Shown in pieces: positions 1 to 5,828 of a DNA stretch of 11,332 nt. Within the stretch, counting starts at the first letter, position 1. The number at the start of each line of letters is the position of its first letter. The position numbers and the translations under genes were made by a program. Origin of the DNA: Bacillota bacterium. Its GTDB lineage: Bacteria > Bacillota > UBA4882 > UBA8346. The notes below the pieces were generated by a model. The model was not told the origin of the DNA. It made no database searches and was given only the letters and a program-made list of their open reading frames with translations. Where the stretch lies: contig DNPP01000417.1 of NCBI GenBank assembly GCA_003501365.1, positions 7,498 to 18,829 of the forward strand, in the 5' to 3' direction.

Positions 1-1
1 C

Positions 2-277
2 GATTCCCGGTCCCGCAAAATTTTTGAGACCATTGGGGTTTATCTGGGTTATTCGCTTGCCTATTACGCAATGTTATATAAGGCCAAACGCGTTTTAATT
101 TTTGGAAATGTAACCTCCGGGGAAGGCGGTGCAATTATCCTGGCAATGACTGATAAAGTCCTGGCAACCGAATTCCCCGATATACACAGACGATTGGATT
201 TGCACCTCCCCGGCGAGTCCGGTCGCAGACTAGGACAAGCTGTCGTTGTCGCCAGCCTCCCGGAATTACATGCTTAA
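2..277 (+). CDS. ROK-family sugar kinase-like protein, C-terminal fragment
   Basis: The window opens inside this gene; 91 codons remain in frame down to a TAA at 275-277. The visible part has the C-terminal ROK pattern: a helix (Ile-Gly-Val-Tyr-Leu-Gly-Tyr), then a hydrophobic strand leading into Gly-Asn-Val-Thr-Ser-Gly-Glu-Gly-Gly, followed by an amphipathic helix and a small-residue helix ending Ala-Val-Val-Val-Ala-Ser-Leu. In ROK proteins this region belongs to the nucleotide-binding half of a sugar kinase or, when a helix-turn-helix precedes it, a sugar-responsive repressor. The N-terminus is missing, so kinase and regulator cannot be told apart, and the ATP and metal motifs are not visible. 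The next gene starts 90 bp downstream on the same strand, so co-transcription is possible. The family call is moderately secure; the specific role is unknown. Confidence 0.6.
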   Translation, partial: DSRSRKIFETIGVYLGYSLAYYAMLYKAKRVLIFGNVTSGEGGAIILAMTDKVLATEFPDIHRRLDLHLPGESGRRLGQAVVVASLPELHA

Positions 278-301
278 CTATCATATACAATAAATTTAAC
301 C

Positions 302-318
302 CCGTTGATCGCCAACGG
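302..318 (+). other. short hairpin upstream of the amidohydrolase gene
   Basis: CCGTTG (302-307) can pair with CAACGG (313-318) around a 5-nt loop, in the 90-bp gap between the ROK-like gene and the amidohydrolase gene. No T-tract follows, so it is not a convincing intrinsic terminator. It could be an mRNA processing or stability structure, or chance. I found no good promoter in this gap. Confidence 0.25.
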
Positions 319-367
319 CTATATCGATATCAACGATTTGATCTACTTTCTTAAATGGAGGATATGA

Positions 368-1645
368 ATGTTATCGAAATATTATTCGGGATTATACCAA
401 TTAGTCAGTAAAATTCCAGTGGTATCCACTCATGAACACCATTTGCCAGATCCGTTTCAAAAGCAATTAACCCTTGATTTACTTTTTGCGAATTCCTATA
501 TCACATCCATTGCCCAATCAAAAAAGTGCCTAAATGGGATTCGGGATTATAATCCAACGGCTCGGGAACGCCCTTTTTCTTGTCGTATTCCCATGGATGA
601 AAAAGATAGGCGGATGGACTTTTTAACCCAAATTCGTTATAACAGCTATTTCGTTTGGCTGGAAAAGGCGGTACAAACGATTTATGGTTTTGATGATTCG
701 ATAACTCCCGGGAATTGGGATGAAATTTCCCAAGAGATTTCCAAAAAGCATAAAAAAGATGGAGCGGATCTTGAAATATTAAGGGGGATTGGAAATTATC
801 AGCGCGCCATCCTTGATCCTTATTGGGATTATGGCAGTGATATCGGCCATCCCGAACTATTCTCGGTTGCCATGCGCACCGATATGTTTATTACCTCATT
901 TCATCCCGAAATTGTAGACCATGATGGCAATAGCCCTTTCAAACAATTTCCGGATGCGCCGACCGATAATTTCGGCGACTATCTTCACTATCTAAAAGAC
1001 CTTTTTATTAAATGGCGTAATCATGGGGGAGTAGCCCTTAAATCGGCATCCGCTTATGATCGGTCGCTCCAATACGATTTCCCAGATAAGAATCGGGCTT
1101 ATCAAACATTTTTCAAACATCCTTCGCAAGTCACGGAAGCGGAACATAAGAATTACGGTGATTTTATGTTTCACTGGTTCTGTGAGTTATGCAAAGAACT
1201 GGAGGTTCCCTTCCAGATTCATACGGGCCTGGGAAAATTACAAGGGTCAAATCCATTGTTTCTTGAACCGGTAATCATTAAGTATCCGGAACTACGGTTT
1301 GTTTTACTGCATTGCGGATATCCCTGGTGTTCCGAGGCTGCAGGTTTGGCCCATAACCATAACAATGTTTTGCTGGATATGACCTGGGTTCCAATCATCA
1401 GTACTTCAGCGGCAAAAAAAGCGTTTTCAGAGTTTTTGGATGTTGCGCATTCGTCGGATCGAATTGCCTGGGGCAGTGACGCCTGGACTTCCGAGGAAGC
1501 ATATGGGGCTCTCCTTGCCTGGAGGCAAGTTGTTTCACAGGTTTTAGCGGATAAGGTAGACGAAGGATATATCTGCCTGAAAGATGCTGAATCCCTTGCA
1601 TCGAAACTTCTATATCAGAATGCTATATCTACATATGGCCTGTAA
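368..1645 (+). CDS. metal-dependent amidohydrolase (COG2159 / Amidohydro_2 type)
   Basis: A 425-residue protein with the layout of a TIM-barrel amidohydrolase. An N-terminal strand ends in His-Glu-His (His22 and His24, the HxH metal motif). A Lys lies at the end of a mid-barrel strand (Lys225, in Val-Ala-Leu-Lys-Ser-Ala). His285 (Phe-Gln-Ile-His-Thr-Gly), His315 (Leu-Leu-His-Cys-Gly) and Asp371 (Trp-Gly-Ser-Asp-Ala-Trp) complete the usual ligand and catalytic-Asp set. Known members hydrolyse C-N or C-O bonds or decarboxylate aromatic acids; the substrate here cannot be read from sequence. No signal peptide is evident, so it should be cytoplasmic. The ATG at 368 is supported by a GGAGG about six bases upstream. 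Neighbours are a ROK-like gene before it and a long gap after it. A sugar-acid, lactone or aromatic substrate is possible. Fold and family are confident; function is not. Confidence 0.85.
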   Translation: MLSKYYSGLYQLVSKIPVVSTHEHHLPDPFQKQLTLDLLFANSYITSIAQSKKCLNGIRDYNPTARERPFSCRIPMDEKDRRMDFLTQIRYNSYFVWLEKAVQTIYGFDDSITPGNWDEISQEISKKHKKDGADLEILRGIGNYQRAILDPYWDYGSDIGHPELFSVAMRTDMFITSFHPEIVDHDGNSPFKQFPDAPTDNFGDYLHYLKDLFIKWRNHGGVALKSASAYDRSLQYDFPDKNRAYQTFFKHPSQVTEAEHKNYGDFMFHWFCELCKELEVPFQIHTGLGKLQGSNPLFLEPVIIKYPELRFVLLHCGYPWCSEAAGLAHNHNNVLLDMTWVPIISTSAAKKAFSEFLDVAHSSDRIAWGSDAWTSEEAYGALLAWRQVVSQVLADKVDEGYICLKDAESLASKLLYQNAISTYGL

Positions 1646-1667
1646 AGAATTAACCAGAGCAATCAAT

Positions 1668-1694
1668 AATTTTGAATTTGTGAAATTCAAGGTT
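1668..1694 (+). terminator. AT-rich hairpin after the amidohydrolase gene, possible weak terminator
   Basis: TTGAATTT (1672-1679) pairs perfectly with AAATTCAA (1683-1690) around the 3-nt loop GTG. The helix can be extended outward by two T-G wobbles and two A-T pairs. It lies about 25 bp after the amidohydrolase stop. Only a short TTTT overlaps its 3' edge (1693-1696), so termination would be inefficient. It could instead be a 3'-end stability structure. Confidence 0.35.
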
Positions 1695-1751
1695 TTAACC
1701 CCTGGCTAATTCCTACCGACTGGGCCGGATTATGGCTGGACGCTAACAAGT

Positions 1752-1816
1752 GAACCCGTGATTATGCTTCAGTTCTTGGTGATGAACTTGGAGCTAGACT
1801 CCGGGTTCTTTTATTT
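1752..1816 (+). terminator. long compound stem-loop followed by a T-rich tract
   Basis: An outer 7-bp stem, GAACCCG (1752-1758) with CGGGTTC (1802-1808), encloses an internal loop. Inside it is a second 10-bp helix, GCTTCAGTTC (1766-1775) with GAACT plus GGAGC (1784-1788 and 1790-1794), containing one T-G wobble and a bulged T at 1789 and capped by an 8-nt loop. TTTTATTT follows directly. This geometry fits a rho-independent terminator for transcripts coming from the amidohydrolase gene, or the terminator arm of a cis-regulatory leader. It is larger than a typical terminator, which makes the second reading worth testing. No known riboswitch core was recognised. Confidence 0.5.
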
Positions 1817-2096
1817 CGTTGTTTTTCAAGGTGCTGTTTTGGTCACGAAAACCGAATGTTTTTGAAATTAAATTCGTCTTTTGATTTCAAAAGCAAAATT
1901 TATTCAGGAAACCCTAATGTATTAGTTGGTCAATGGAACATACCATAAGCAGAGTGTCCTGGTGGCGTTTTAAGATAATAATTTCGGCTTAGTTAATATG
2001 TAATCCGATTTCGAATCTTAAGCAGGAAATCACAAGGGTATTCGCGAAGAATCAAAATAAATTTGATAGTAGACGATTCATTTGAATGAACATTTT

Positions 2097-2102
2097 GAGG
2101 TG
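2097..2102 (+). promoter_or_regulatory. ribosome-binding site that fixes the iorA start
   Basis: GAGGTG lies six bases before the ATG at 2109. An in-frame ATG at 2082 has no comparable site, and the nine extra residues it would add are not expected for IorA proteins, which usually begin close to the Leu-x-Gly-Asn-Glu-Ala segment. I therefore take 2109 as the start. Confidence 0.75.
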
Positions 2103-2108
2103 AAAGTT

Positions 2109-3860
2109 ATGAAACAACTGATGACCGGAAATGAGGCCATGGCCCGGGGCGTTTACGAATCCGGGGTCAAGCTGGGCAGCGCGTATCCCGGGACTCCCAG
2201 TACCGAGGTTTTTGAAAACTTGGTCCAGTATAAAGACTCCCTGTATTGTGAATGGGCGCCCAATGAAAAGGTGGCTACCGAGGTAGCCTATGGCGCTTCG
2301 ATTGCCGGGGTCCGTTCCGTTTGCGCGATGAAACATGTCGGTCTCAATGTGGCCGCCGATCCCATCTTTACAGCCACTTATCAGGGCGTTGGCCGGGGCT
2401 TTGTGATCATCACCGCCGATGATCCCGACATGCACTCCTCCCAAAATGAGCAGGATAACCGTTATTATGCCAGATTCGCGAAGATGGCTCTGATCGAGCC
2501 CTCCGACAGCCAAGAGTGCAAGGACTTTCTAAAAGAAGCCTATAGTGTTTCGGAAAAGTTTGATATTCCGGTACTTTTTCGGGTTACTACCCGGGTCTGT
2601 CACTCAAAGAGTATCGTAGAGCTGGGGGAAAGGGAAGAAGTAACCACCCCTGAGTACCAGCGTAATGTGCGTAAGTTTGTGTGCACGCCTGCCAACGCCA
2701 AGCTCAATCACCCCATTTTGGAGCAAAAGCTGAAGGATTTGGCGATTTATGCAAACCAAAGCCCGCTGAATAAAGTGGAAATGAAGGGCAGCAAAATTGG
2801 AGTGATTACTGCCTCGATTGCTTATCAATATGCCAAGGAAGTATTCCCGGAAGACACATCCTTTTTAAAGTTGGGTTTTACGTACCCCATGCCGATGGAT
2901 CTGATCCGCGACTTTGCCGGCAAAGTTGAAAAACTTTACGTGGTTGAAGAGCTGGAACCATTTATGGAGGAACAGATTAAGGCAGCGGGGATTGAGTGCA
3001 CCGGCAAAGAAGTGATTCCCAATGTCTGTGAGCTTAATCCGGAAGTCATCGCCAAGGGGGTTTTCGGCATCTGCCCGGAAATCACCAAAGTAGAAGCGCA
3101 GGTTGTGCCGCGTCCGCCGGCATTATGCCCCGGTTGTCCCCATCGCGGATTCTTTTATACTTTGTCGAAAGGCCGTGACTTTGTCATTACCGGCGATATC
3201 GGTTGTTATACCTTGGGTTCAGCTCCGCCGCTCTCCGCTATGGACTCGGTAGTCTGCATGGGCGGCGGTTTCTCGGTAGGCATGGGTCTGGCCAAGGTTT
3301 TTGAAATAACCAAGCAGACCGCGAAAAAGGTTTTCGGCGTAGTCGGCGACTCGACCTTTTTCCACAGCGGCATGACCGGAGCCGCCGAAATTATCTACAA
3401 TCGCGGGAAAATGATTCCCTGTATCTTAGACAACAGCATCACCGGCATGACCGGACATCAGGATAACCCGGGCAGCGGCGCCAACCTGATGGGTGAGCCG
3501 GCCCCGCTTATCAGAATCGAAAAGGTCCTGGAGGCCTATGGCTATGAGAAGATCATCATCGTTGATCCTCAGGACTTGGCAGCGATGGAGAAGGCAGTCC
3601 AAGACGCTTTGGCAAGTGAGGTACCGGCTGCTATCATTGCCCGCCGGCCCTGCTTGCTCATTAAAAAAATCAAGCATGATATCGGCAAGTGCCTGGTTAA
3701 CCCGGAGCAGTGCCGCGGTTGTAAGAAATGTCTGAAGGTAGGATGTCCCGCCATGTGTGTAAAGGATGGCAAAGCCACCATCGATCAGACCCTTTGCGTT
3801 GGCTGTAAGGTGTGCGCTCAGGTTTGTCCGTTTGGCGCAATTGAAAGAGGTGAACAATAA
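2109..3860 (+). CDS. iorA: indolepyruvate:ferredoxin oxidoreductase, alpha subunit
   Basis: A 583-residue TPP- and iron-sulfur-dependent 2-oxoacid oxidoreductase subunit. With IorB it converts aryl-2-oxo acids such as indolepyruvate and phenylpyruvate, plus CoA, to the aryl-acetyl-CoA, CO2 and reduced ferredoxin. The N-terminus (Gly-Asn-Glu-Ala-Met-Ala-Arg-Gly, then Ala-Tyr-Pro-Gly-Thr-Pro-Ser-Thr-Glu) is typical of the family's pyrimidine-binding domain. The TPP-diphosphate site is seen in the C-terminal half: Gly413-Asp414-Ser415 and, about 27 residues on, Leu-Asp-Asn-Ser (440-443) followed by Gly-Met-Thr-Gly-His-Gln. Two ferredoxin-like clusters close the protein: Cys535, 538, 541, 546 and Cys563, 566, 569, 573, the last followed by Pro. 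Length matches the family. Its stop overlaps the iorB start by one base, so the subunits are translationally coupled. Aryl specificity is inferred from the family. Confidence 0.93.
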   Translation: MKQLMTGNEAMARGVYESGVKLGSAYPGTPSTEVFENLVQYKDSLYCEWAPNEKVATEVAYGASIAGVRSVCAMKHVGLNVAADPIFTATYQGVGRGFVIITADDPDMHSSQNEQDNRYYARFAKMALIEPSDSQECKDFLKEAYSVSEKFDIPVLFRVTTRVCHSKSIVELGEREEVTTPEYQRNVRKFVCTPANAKLNHPILEQKLKDLAIYANQSPLNKVEMKGSKIGVITASIAYQYAKEVFPEDTSFLKLGFTYPMPMDLIRDFAGKVEKLYVVEELEPFMEEQIKAAGIECTGKEVIPNVCELNPEVIAKGVFGICPEITKVEAQVVPRPPALCPGCPHRGFFYTLSKGRDFVITGDIGCYTLGSAPPLSAMDSVVCMGGGFSVGMGLAKVFEITKQTAKKVFGVVGDSTFFHSGMTGAAEIIYNRGKMIPCILDNSITGMTGHQDNPGSGANLMGEPAPLIRIEKVLEAYGYEKIIIVDPQDLAAMEKAVQDALASEVPAAIIARRPCLLIKKIKHDIGKCLVNPEQCRGCKKCLKVGCPAMCVKDGKATIDQTLCVGCKVCAQVCPFGAIERGEQ

Positions 3861-4432
3861 TGGATACGGTAAAAAGTATTCTTTTAGTTGGCGTCGGCGG
3901 CCAAGGGACCATTTTAGTCAGCAAGATTTTAACCCAAGGTTTGATTCAGGCCGGATACGATGTCAAGATGAGTGAAATTCACGGCATGGCTCAGCGCGGC
4001 GGTAGTGTCTCCACCCAGGTCCGCTATGGCGATAAAGTATATTCACCCATTATCGGGCGGGGCGCCGCCGATATTTTGGTTGCCTTTGAAAAAATGGAGG
4101 CGGTCCGTTACGCAGAATTTTTAAAGCCTAGCGGCATCGCGGTCATCAATGATTATGCAATTGCTCCCATGCCGGTGGCTGCCGGAATGGCGGTTTATCC
4201 GGAGGGCTCTATCGAGGCAATGGCAAAAGCCTTTAAAACCATTTTCTTTAATGCGGCCGAAATAGCGCAGAAAATCGGCAATCCCAAAACGATGAACATT
4301 GTCCTTTTCGGGGCGATGGTCAAGGCTTTCGACATGAGCGGCATTGACTGGGAACCAGTGTTTCGCACCCAACTACCGGAAAAGTTGCTGGAGGTTAACC
4401 TTAAGGCCTTTCGGGCCGGTATGGAAGTATAA
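3860..4432 (+). CDS. iorB: indolepyruvate:ferredoxin oxidoreductase, beta subunit
   Basis: A 190-residue partner of IorA, equivalent to the gamma-type subunit of other 2-oxoacid:ferredoxin oxidoreductases. The signature glycine motif Gly-Val-Gly-Gly-Gln-Gly is at 11-16. It is followed by Ser-Glu-Ile-His-Gly-Met-Ala-Gln-Arg-Gly-Gly at 38-48, a highly conserved segment of this family. There are no Cys clusters, as expected when the alpha subunit carries the ferredoxin domain. The ATG shares a base with the iorA TAA (TAATG), which supports coupled translation and a 1:1 ratio of subunits. It is cytoplasmic. The malic enzyme gene follows after 31 bp with its own GGAGG site, so all three genes are probably one transcript. 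Confidence 0.93.
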   Translation: MDTVKSILLVGVGGQGTILVSKILTQGLIQAGYDVKMSEIHGMAQRGGSVSTQVRYGDKVYSPIIGRGAADILVAFEKMEAVRYAEFLKPSGIAVINDYAIAPMPVAAGMAVYPEGSIEAMAKAFKTIFFNAAEIAQKIGNPKTMNIVLFGAMVKAFDMSGIDWEPVFRTQLPEKLLEVNLKAFRAGMEV

Positions 4433-4463
4433 TGAAACGGATATTTAAAATGGAGGACCCGGA

Positions 4464-5636
4464 ATGGATTATGCCAAAGAATCATTAAAGTTGCATGGAG
4501 AATGGCAAGGCAAGATCGAAGTTGTCAGCAAAGTCCCGGTCGCAAACAAACAGGATTTGTCGCTGGCTTACACTCCGGGGGTTGCAGAGCCTTGCCTCGC
4601 GATTCAGAAAGATGTCAATCTTTCTTACAAGTATACCCGCCGCTGGAATCTAGTAGCCGTTGTTACGGACGGCACCGCAGTGCTCGGACTGGGGGATATC
4701 GGTCCCGAAGCCGGGATGCCGGTTATGGAAGGCAAATGCGTATTGTTTAAGACCTTTGGCGATGTGGATGCCTTTCCGCTGTGCATCCGGTCCAAGGAAG
4801 TCGATACCATTGTCAACACGGTGAAGATGCTGGCCGGCAGCTTTGGAGGAGTCAACCTGGAGGATATCTCGGCTCCCCGATGCTTCGAAATCGAGCGCAG
4901 GTTAAAAGAGGAATGCGATATCCCGATTTTCCACGATGATCAACATGGCACGGCAGTTGTTACGCTGGCGGCGATGTTAAATGCGCTCAAACTGACCGGG
5001 AAAAAGATCGAAAACATAGAAGTAGTCGTCAATGGTTCCGGGGCCGCCGGGATCGCCGTCACCAGATTGTTAATGGCCATGGGACTCAAGAAGGTCATTC
5101 TTTGCGATACCAAAGGCGCTATTTATGAGGACAGGGATAATTTAAACGCCGCCAAAGCGGAAATGGCAAAGCTCTCCAATCTACATAAGAAAAAAGGATC
5201 GCTAAAAGAGGTTTTGGTAGGGGCCGATGTATTCATCGGGGTTTCCGCCCCTAAAATGGTAACCCCGGAAATGGTGCAGACGATGGCGAAAGATCCGATT
5301 GTTTTTGCCATGGCCAATCCGGTGCCGGAGATTATGCCCGATGAGGCGATTAAAGCCGGCGCTAAAGTTGTAGGTACCGGCCGTTCCGATTTTGCCAACC
5401 AGATCAATAATGTGCTGGCCTTTCCCGGTATCTTCCGGGGTGCTTTGGATGTAAGGGCTAGTGACATCAATGATCAGATGAAGATTGCGGCTGCTGAAGC
5501 AATCGCTTCCCTGGTCGGTGATGCGGAGTTAAAAGCGGATTATGTAATTCCGGCTCCCTTTGATGTACGGGTAAGCAAGGCGGTTGCGGCAGCCGTCGCC
5601 AAAGCGGCGCGGCAATCCGGAGTTGCCAGAATATAG
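4464..5636 (+). CDS. NAD(P)-dependent malic enzyme (oxaloacetate-decarboxylating)
   Basis: A 390-residue short bacterial malic enzyme that oxidatively decarboxylates malate to pyruvate and CO2 with NAD(P)H formation. The catalytic pair is visible: Tyr36 in Leu-Ala-Tyr-Thr-Pro-Gly-Val-Ala-Glu-Pro and Lys91 in Val-Met-Glu-Gly-Lys. Metal ligands are Glu133-Asp134 and Asp159 in the Phe-His-Asp-Asp-Gln-His-Gly-Thr segment. The Rossmann loop is Gly-Ser-Gly-Ala-Ala-Gly at 191-196. An Asp ends the next strand (Leu-Cys-Asp-Thr-Lys), which leans toward NAD, though cofactor choice cannot be settled this way. There is no C-terminal phosphotransacetylase-like domain, so this is the single-domain form. GGAGG at 4452-4456 precedes the ATG. 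Placement behind iorAB suggests a shared role in fermentative redox balance; the specific link is inference. Confidence 0.93.
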   Translation: MDYAKESLKLHGEWQGKIEVVSKVPVANKQDLSLAYTPGVAEPCLAIQKDVNLSYKYTRRWNLVAVVTDGTAVLGLGDIGPEAGMPVMEGKCVLFKTFGDVDAFPLCIRSKEVDTIVNTVKMLAGSFGGVNLEDISAPRCFEIERRLKEECDIPIFHDDQHGTAVVTLAAMLNALKLTGKKIENIEVVVNGSGAAGIAVTRLLMAMGLKKVILCDTKGAIYEDRDNLNAAKAEMAKLSNLHKKKGSLKEVLVGADVFIGVSAPKMVTPEMVQTMAKDPIVFAMANPVPEIMPDEAIKAGAKVVGTGRSDFANQINNVLAFPGIFRGALDVRASDINDQMKIAAAEAIASLVGDAELKADYVIPAPFDVRVSKAVAAAVAKAARQSGVARI

Positions 5637-5685
5637 GGCGAGGACCGATAGGATCAACCATTATAAAAAACAGAATAGGACTAAT

Positions 5686-5706
5686 GATTTAAAAGAGTTT
5701 TAAATC
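5686..5706 (+). other. perfect AT-rich hairpin after the malic enzyme gene
   Basis: GATTTAAAA (5686-5694) pairs perfectly with TTTTAAATC (5698-5706) around the 3-nt loop GAG. It lies between the malic enzyme stop and the strong terminator at 5753. It has no T-tract after it, so it is not a terminator by itself. It may protect the 3' end of the ior-malic enzyme transcript or bind a protein as DNA. It resembles the hairpin at 1668-1694 in size, AT-richness and a three-base loop. Confidence 0.4.
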
Positions 5707-5752
5707 CCGATTTCGTATAATTCGCAGCTTATATCAGCATTCACAAAAAATC

Positions 5753-5777
5753 AACCACCATCAAAGGTGGTTTTTTT
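5753..5777 (+). terminator. rho-independent terminator of the ior-malic enzyme operon
   Basis: AACCACC (5753-5759) and GGTGGTT (5766-5772) form a perfect 7-bp stem with a 6-nt loop. The T-run 5771-5777 begins within the last pairs. It lies about 116 bp after the malic enzyme stop and 17 bp before the next promoter, so it separates the two operons. Confidence 0.9.
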
Positions 5778-5793
5778 ATTCCGGTAAACTCCA

Positions 5794-5822
5794 TTGACAA
5801 ACAATTGGTACCATACTATAAT
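5794..5822 (+). promoter_or_regulatory. perfect sigma-70/sigma-A consensus promoter for the glycyl radical enzyme operon
   Basis: TTGACA (5794-5799) and TATAAT (5817-5822) both match the consensus at all six positions and are exactly 17 bp apart. Transcription would be expected to start about seven bases after the -10 box, near 5829, which is where the activase ATG lies. The promoter sits directly after the previous operon's terminator. A promoter this strong normally needs tight repression, which fits the overlapping inverted repeat and the regulator gene encoded in the operon. Confidence 0.85.
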
Positions 5823-5828
5823 ACCAAT
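5804..5828. promoter_or_regulatory. inverted repeat overlapping the promoter, candidate operator
   Basis: ATTGGTA (5804-5810) and TACCAAT (5822-5828) are exact inverted repeats separated by 11 bp. They straddle the -10 box and end just before the predicted start of transcription. The left arm also lies in the 8-bp palindrome TGGTACCA (5806-5813). A protein bound here would block RNA polymerase. The most likely ligand is the GntR/LacI-type regulator encoded at 9122-10174, by autoregulation. That pairing is inference; I saw no second full copy in the window. Confidence 0.55.

Larger units (their letters stand above)
1646..2108. other. 463-bp intergenic region upstream of iorA
   Basis: This gap holds no open reading frame I believe in. 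It contains an AT-rich hairpin just after the amidohydrolase gene (1668-1694), a larger compound stem-loop with a T-rich tail (1752-1816), and then roughly 290 bp of AT-rich sequence before iorA. The promoter of the ior operon should be in that last part, but I could not find a -35/-10 pair good enough to call. I compared the structured segment by eye with the common riboswitch classes and T-box leaders I know and recognised none. Confidence 0.6.

Noticed and set aside
314..366. Short frame reading Asn-Gly-Tyr-Ile-Asp-Ile-Asn-Asp before the amidohydrolase gene, vaguely dockerin-like
   Set aside because: Too short, no credible start codon or ribosome-binding site, and it ends within the next gene's leader; resemblance is probably chance.
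395..401. TACCAAT near the amidohydrolase start as a second operator half-site
   Set aside because: A single 7-base match inside coding sequence without its inverted partner is expected by chance.
2052..2513. Antisense open frame of 153 codons opposite the iorA 5' end
   Set aside because: It lies opposite strongly conserved IorA coding sequence, has no ribosome-binding site, and resembles no family I know; it is a shadow frame.
3426..3857. Antisense open frame of 143 codons opposite the iorA 3' end
   Set aside because: It is opposite the TPP and ferredoxin parts of iorA and its composition mirrors that coding strand.
5716..5721. TATAAT after the malic enzyme gene as a second promoter
   Set aside because: No acceptable -35 box lies about 17 bp upstream, and the strong terminator at 5753 would stop any transcript.
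5805..5828. TTG start adding eight residues to the activase
   Set aside because: It lies between the -35 and -10 boxes of a perfect promoter, so those codons would not be transcribed from it; the ATG at 5829 gives the normal distance to the first motif.
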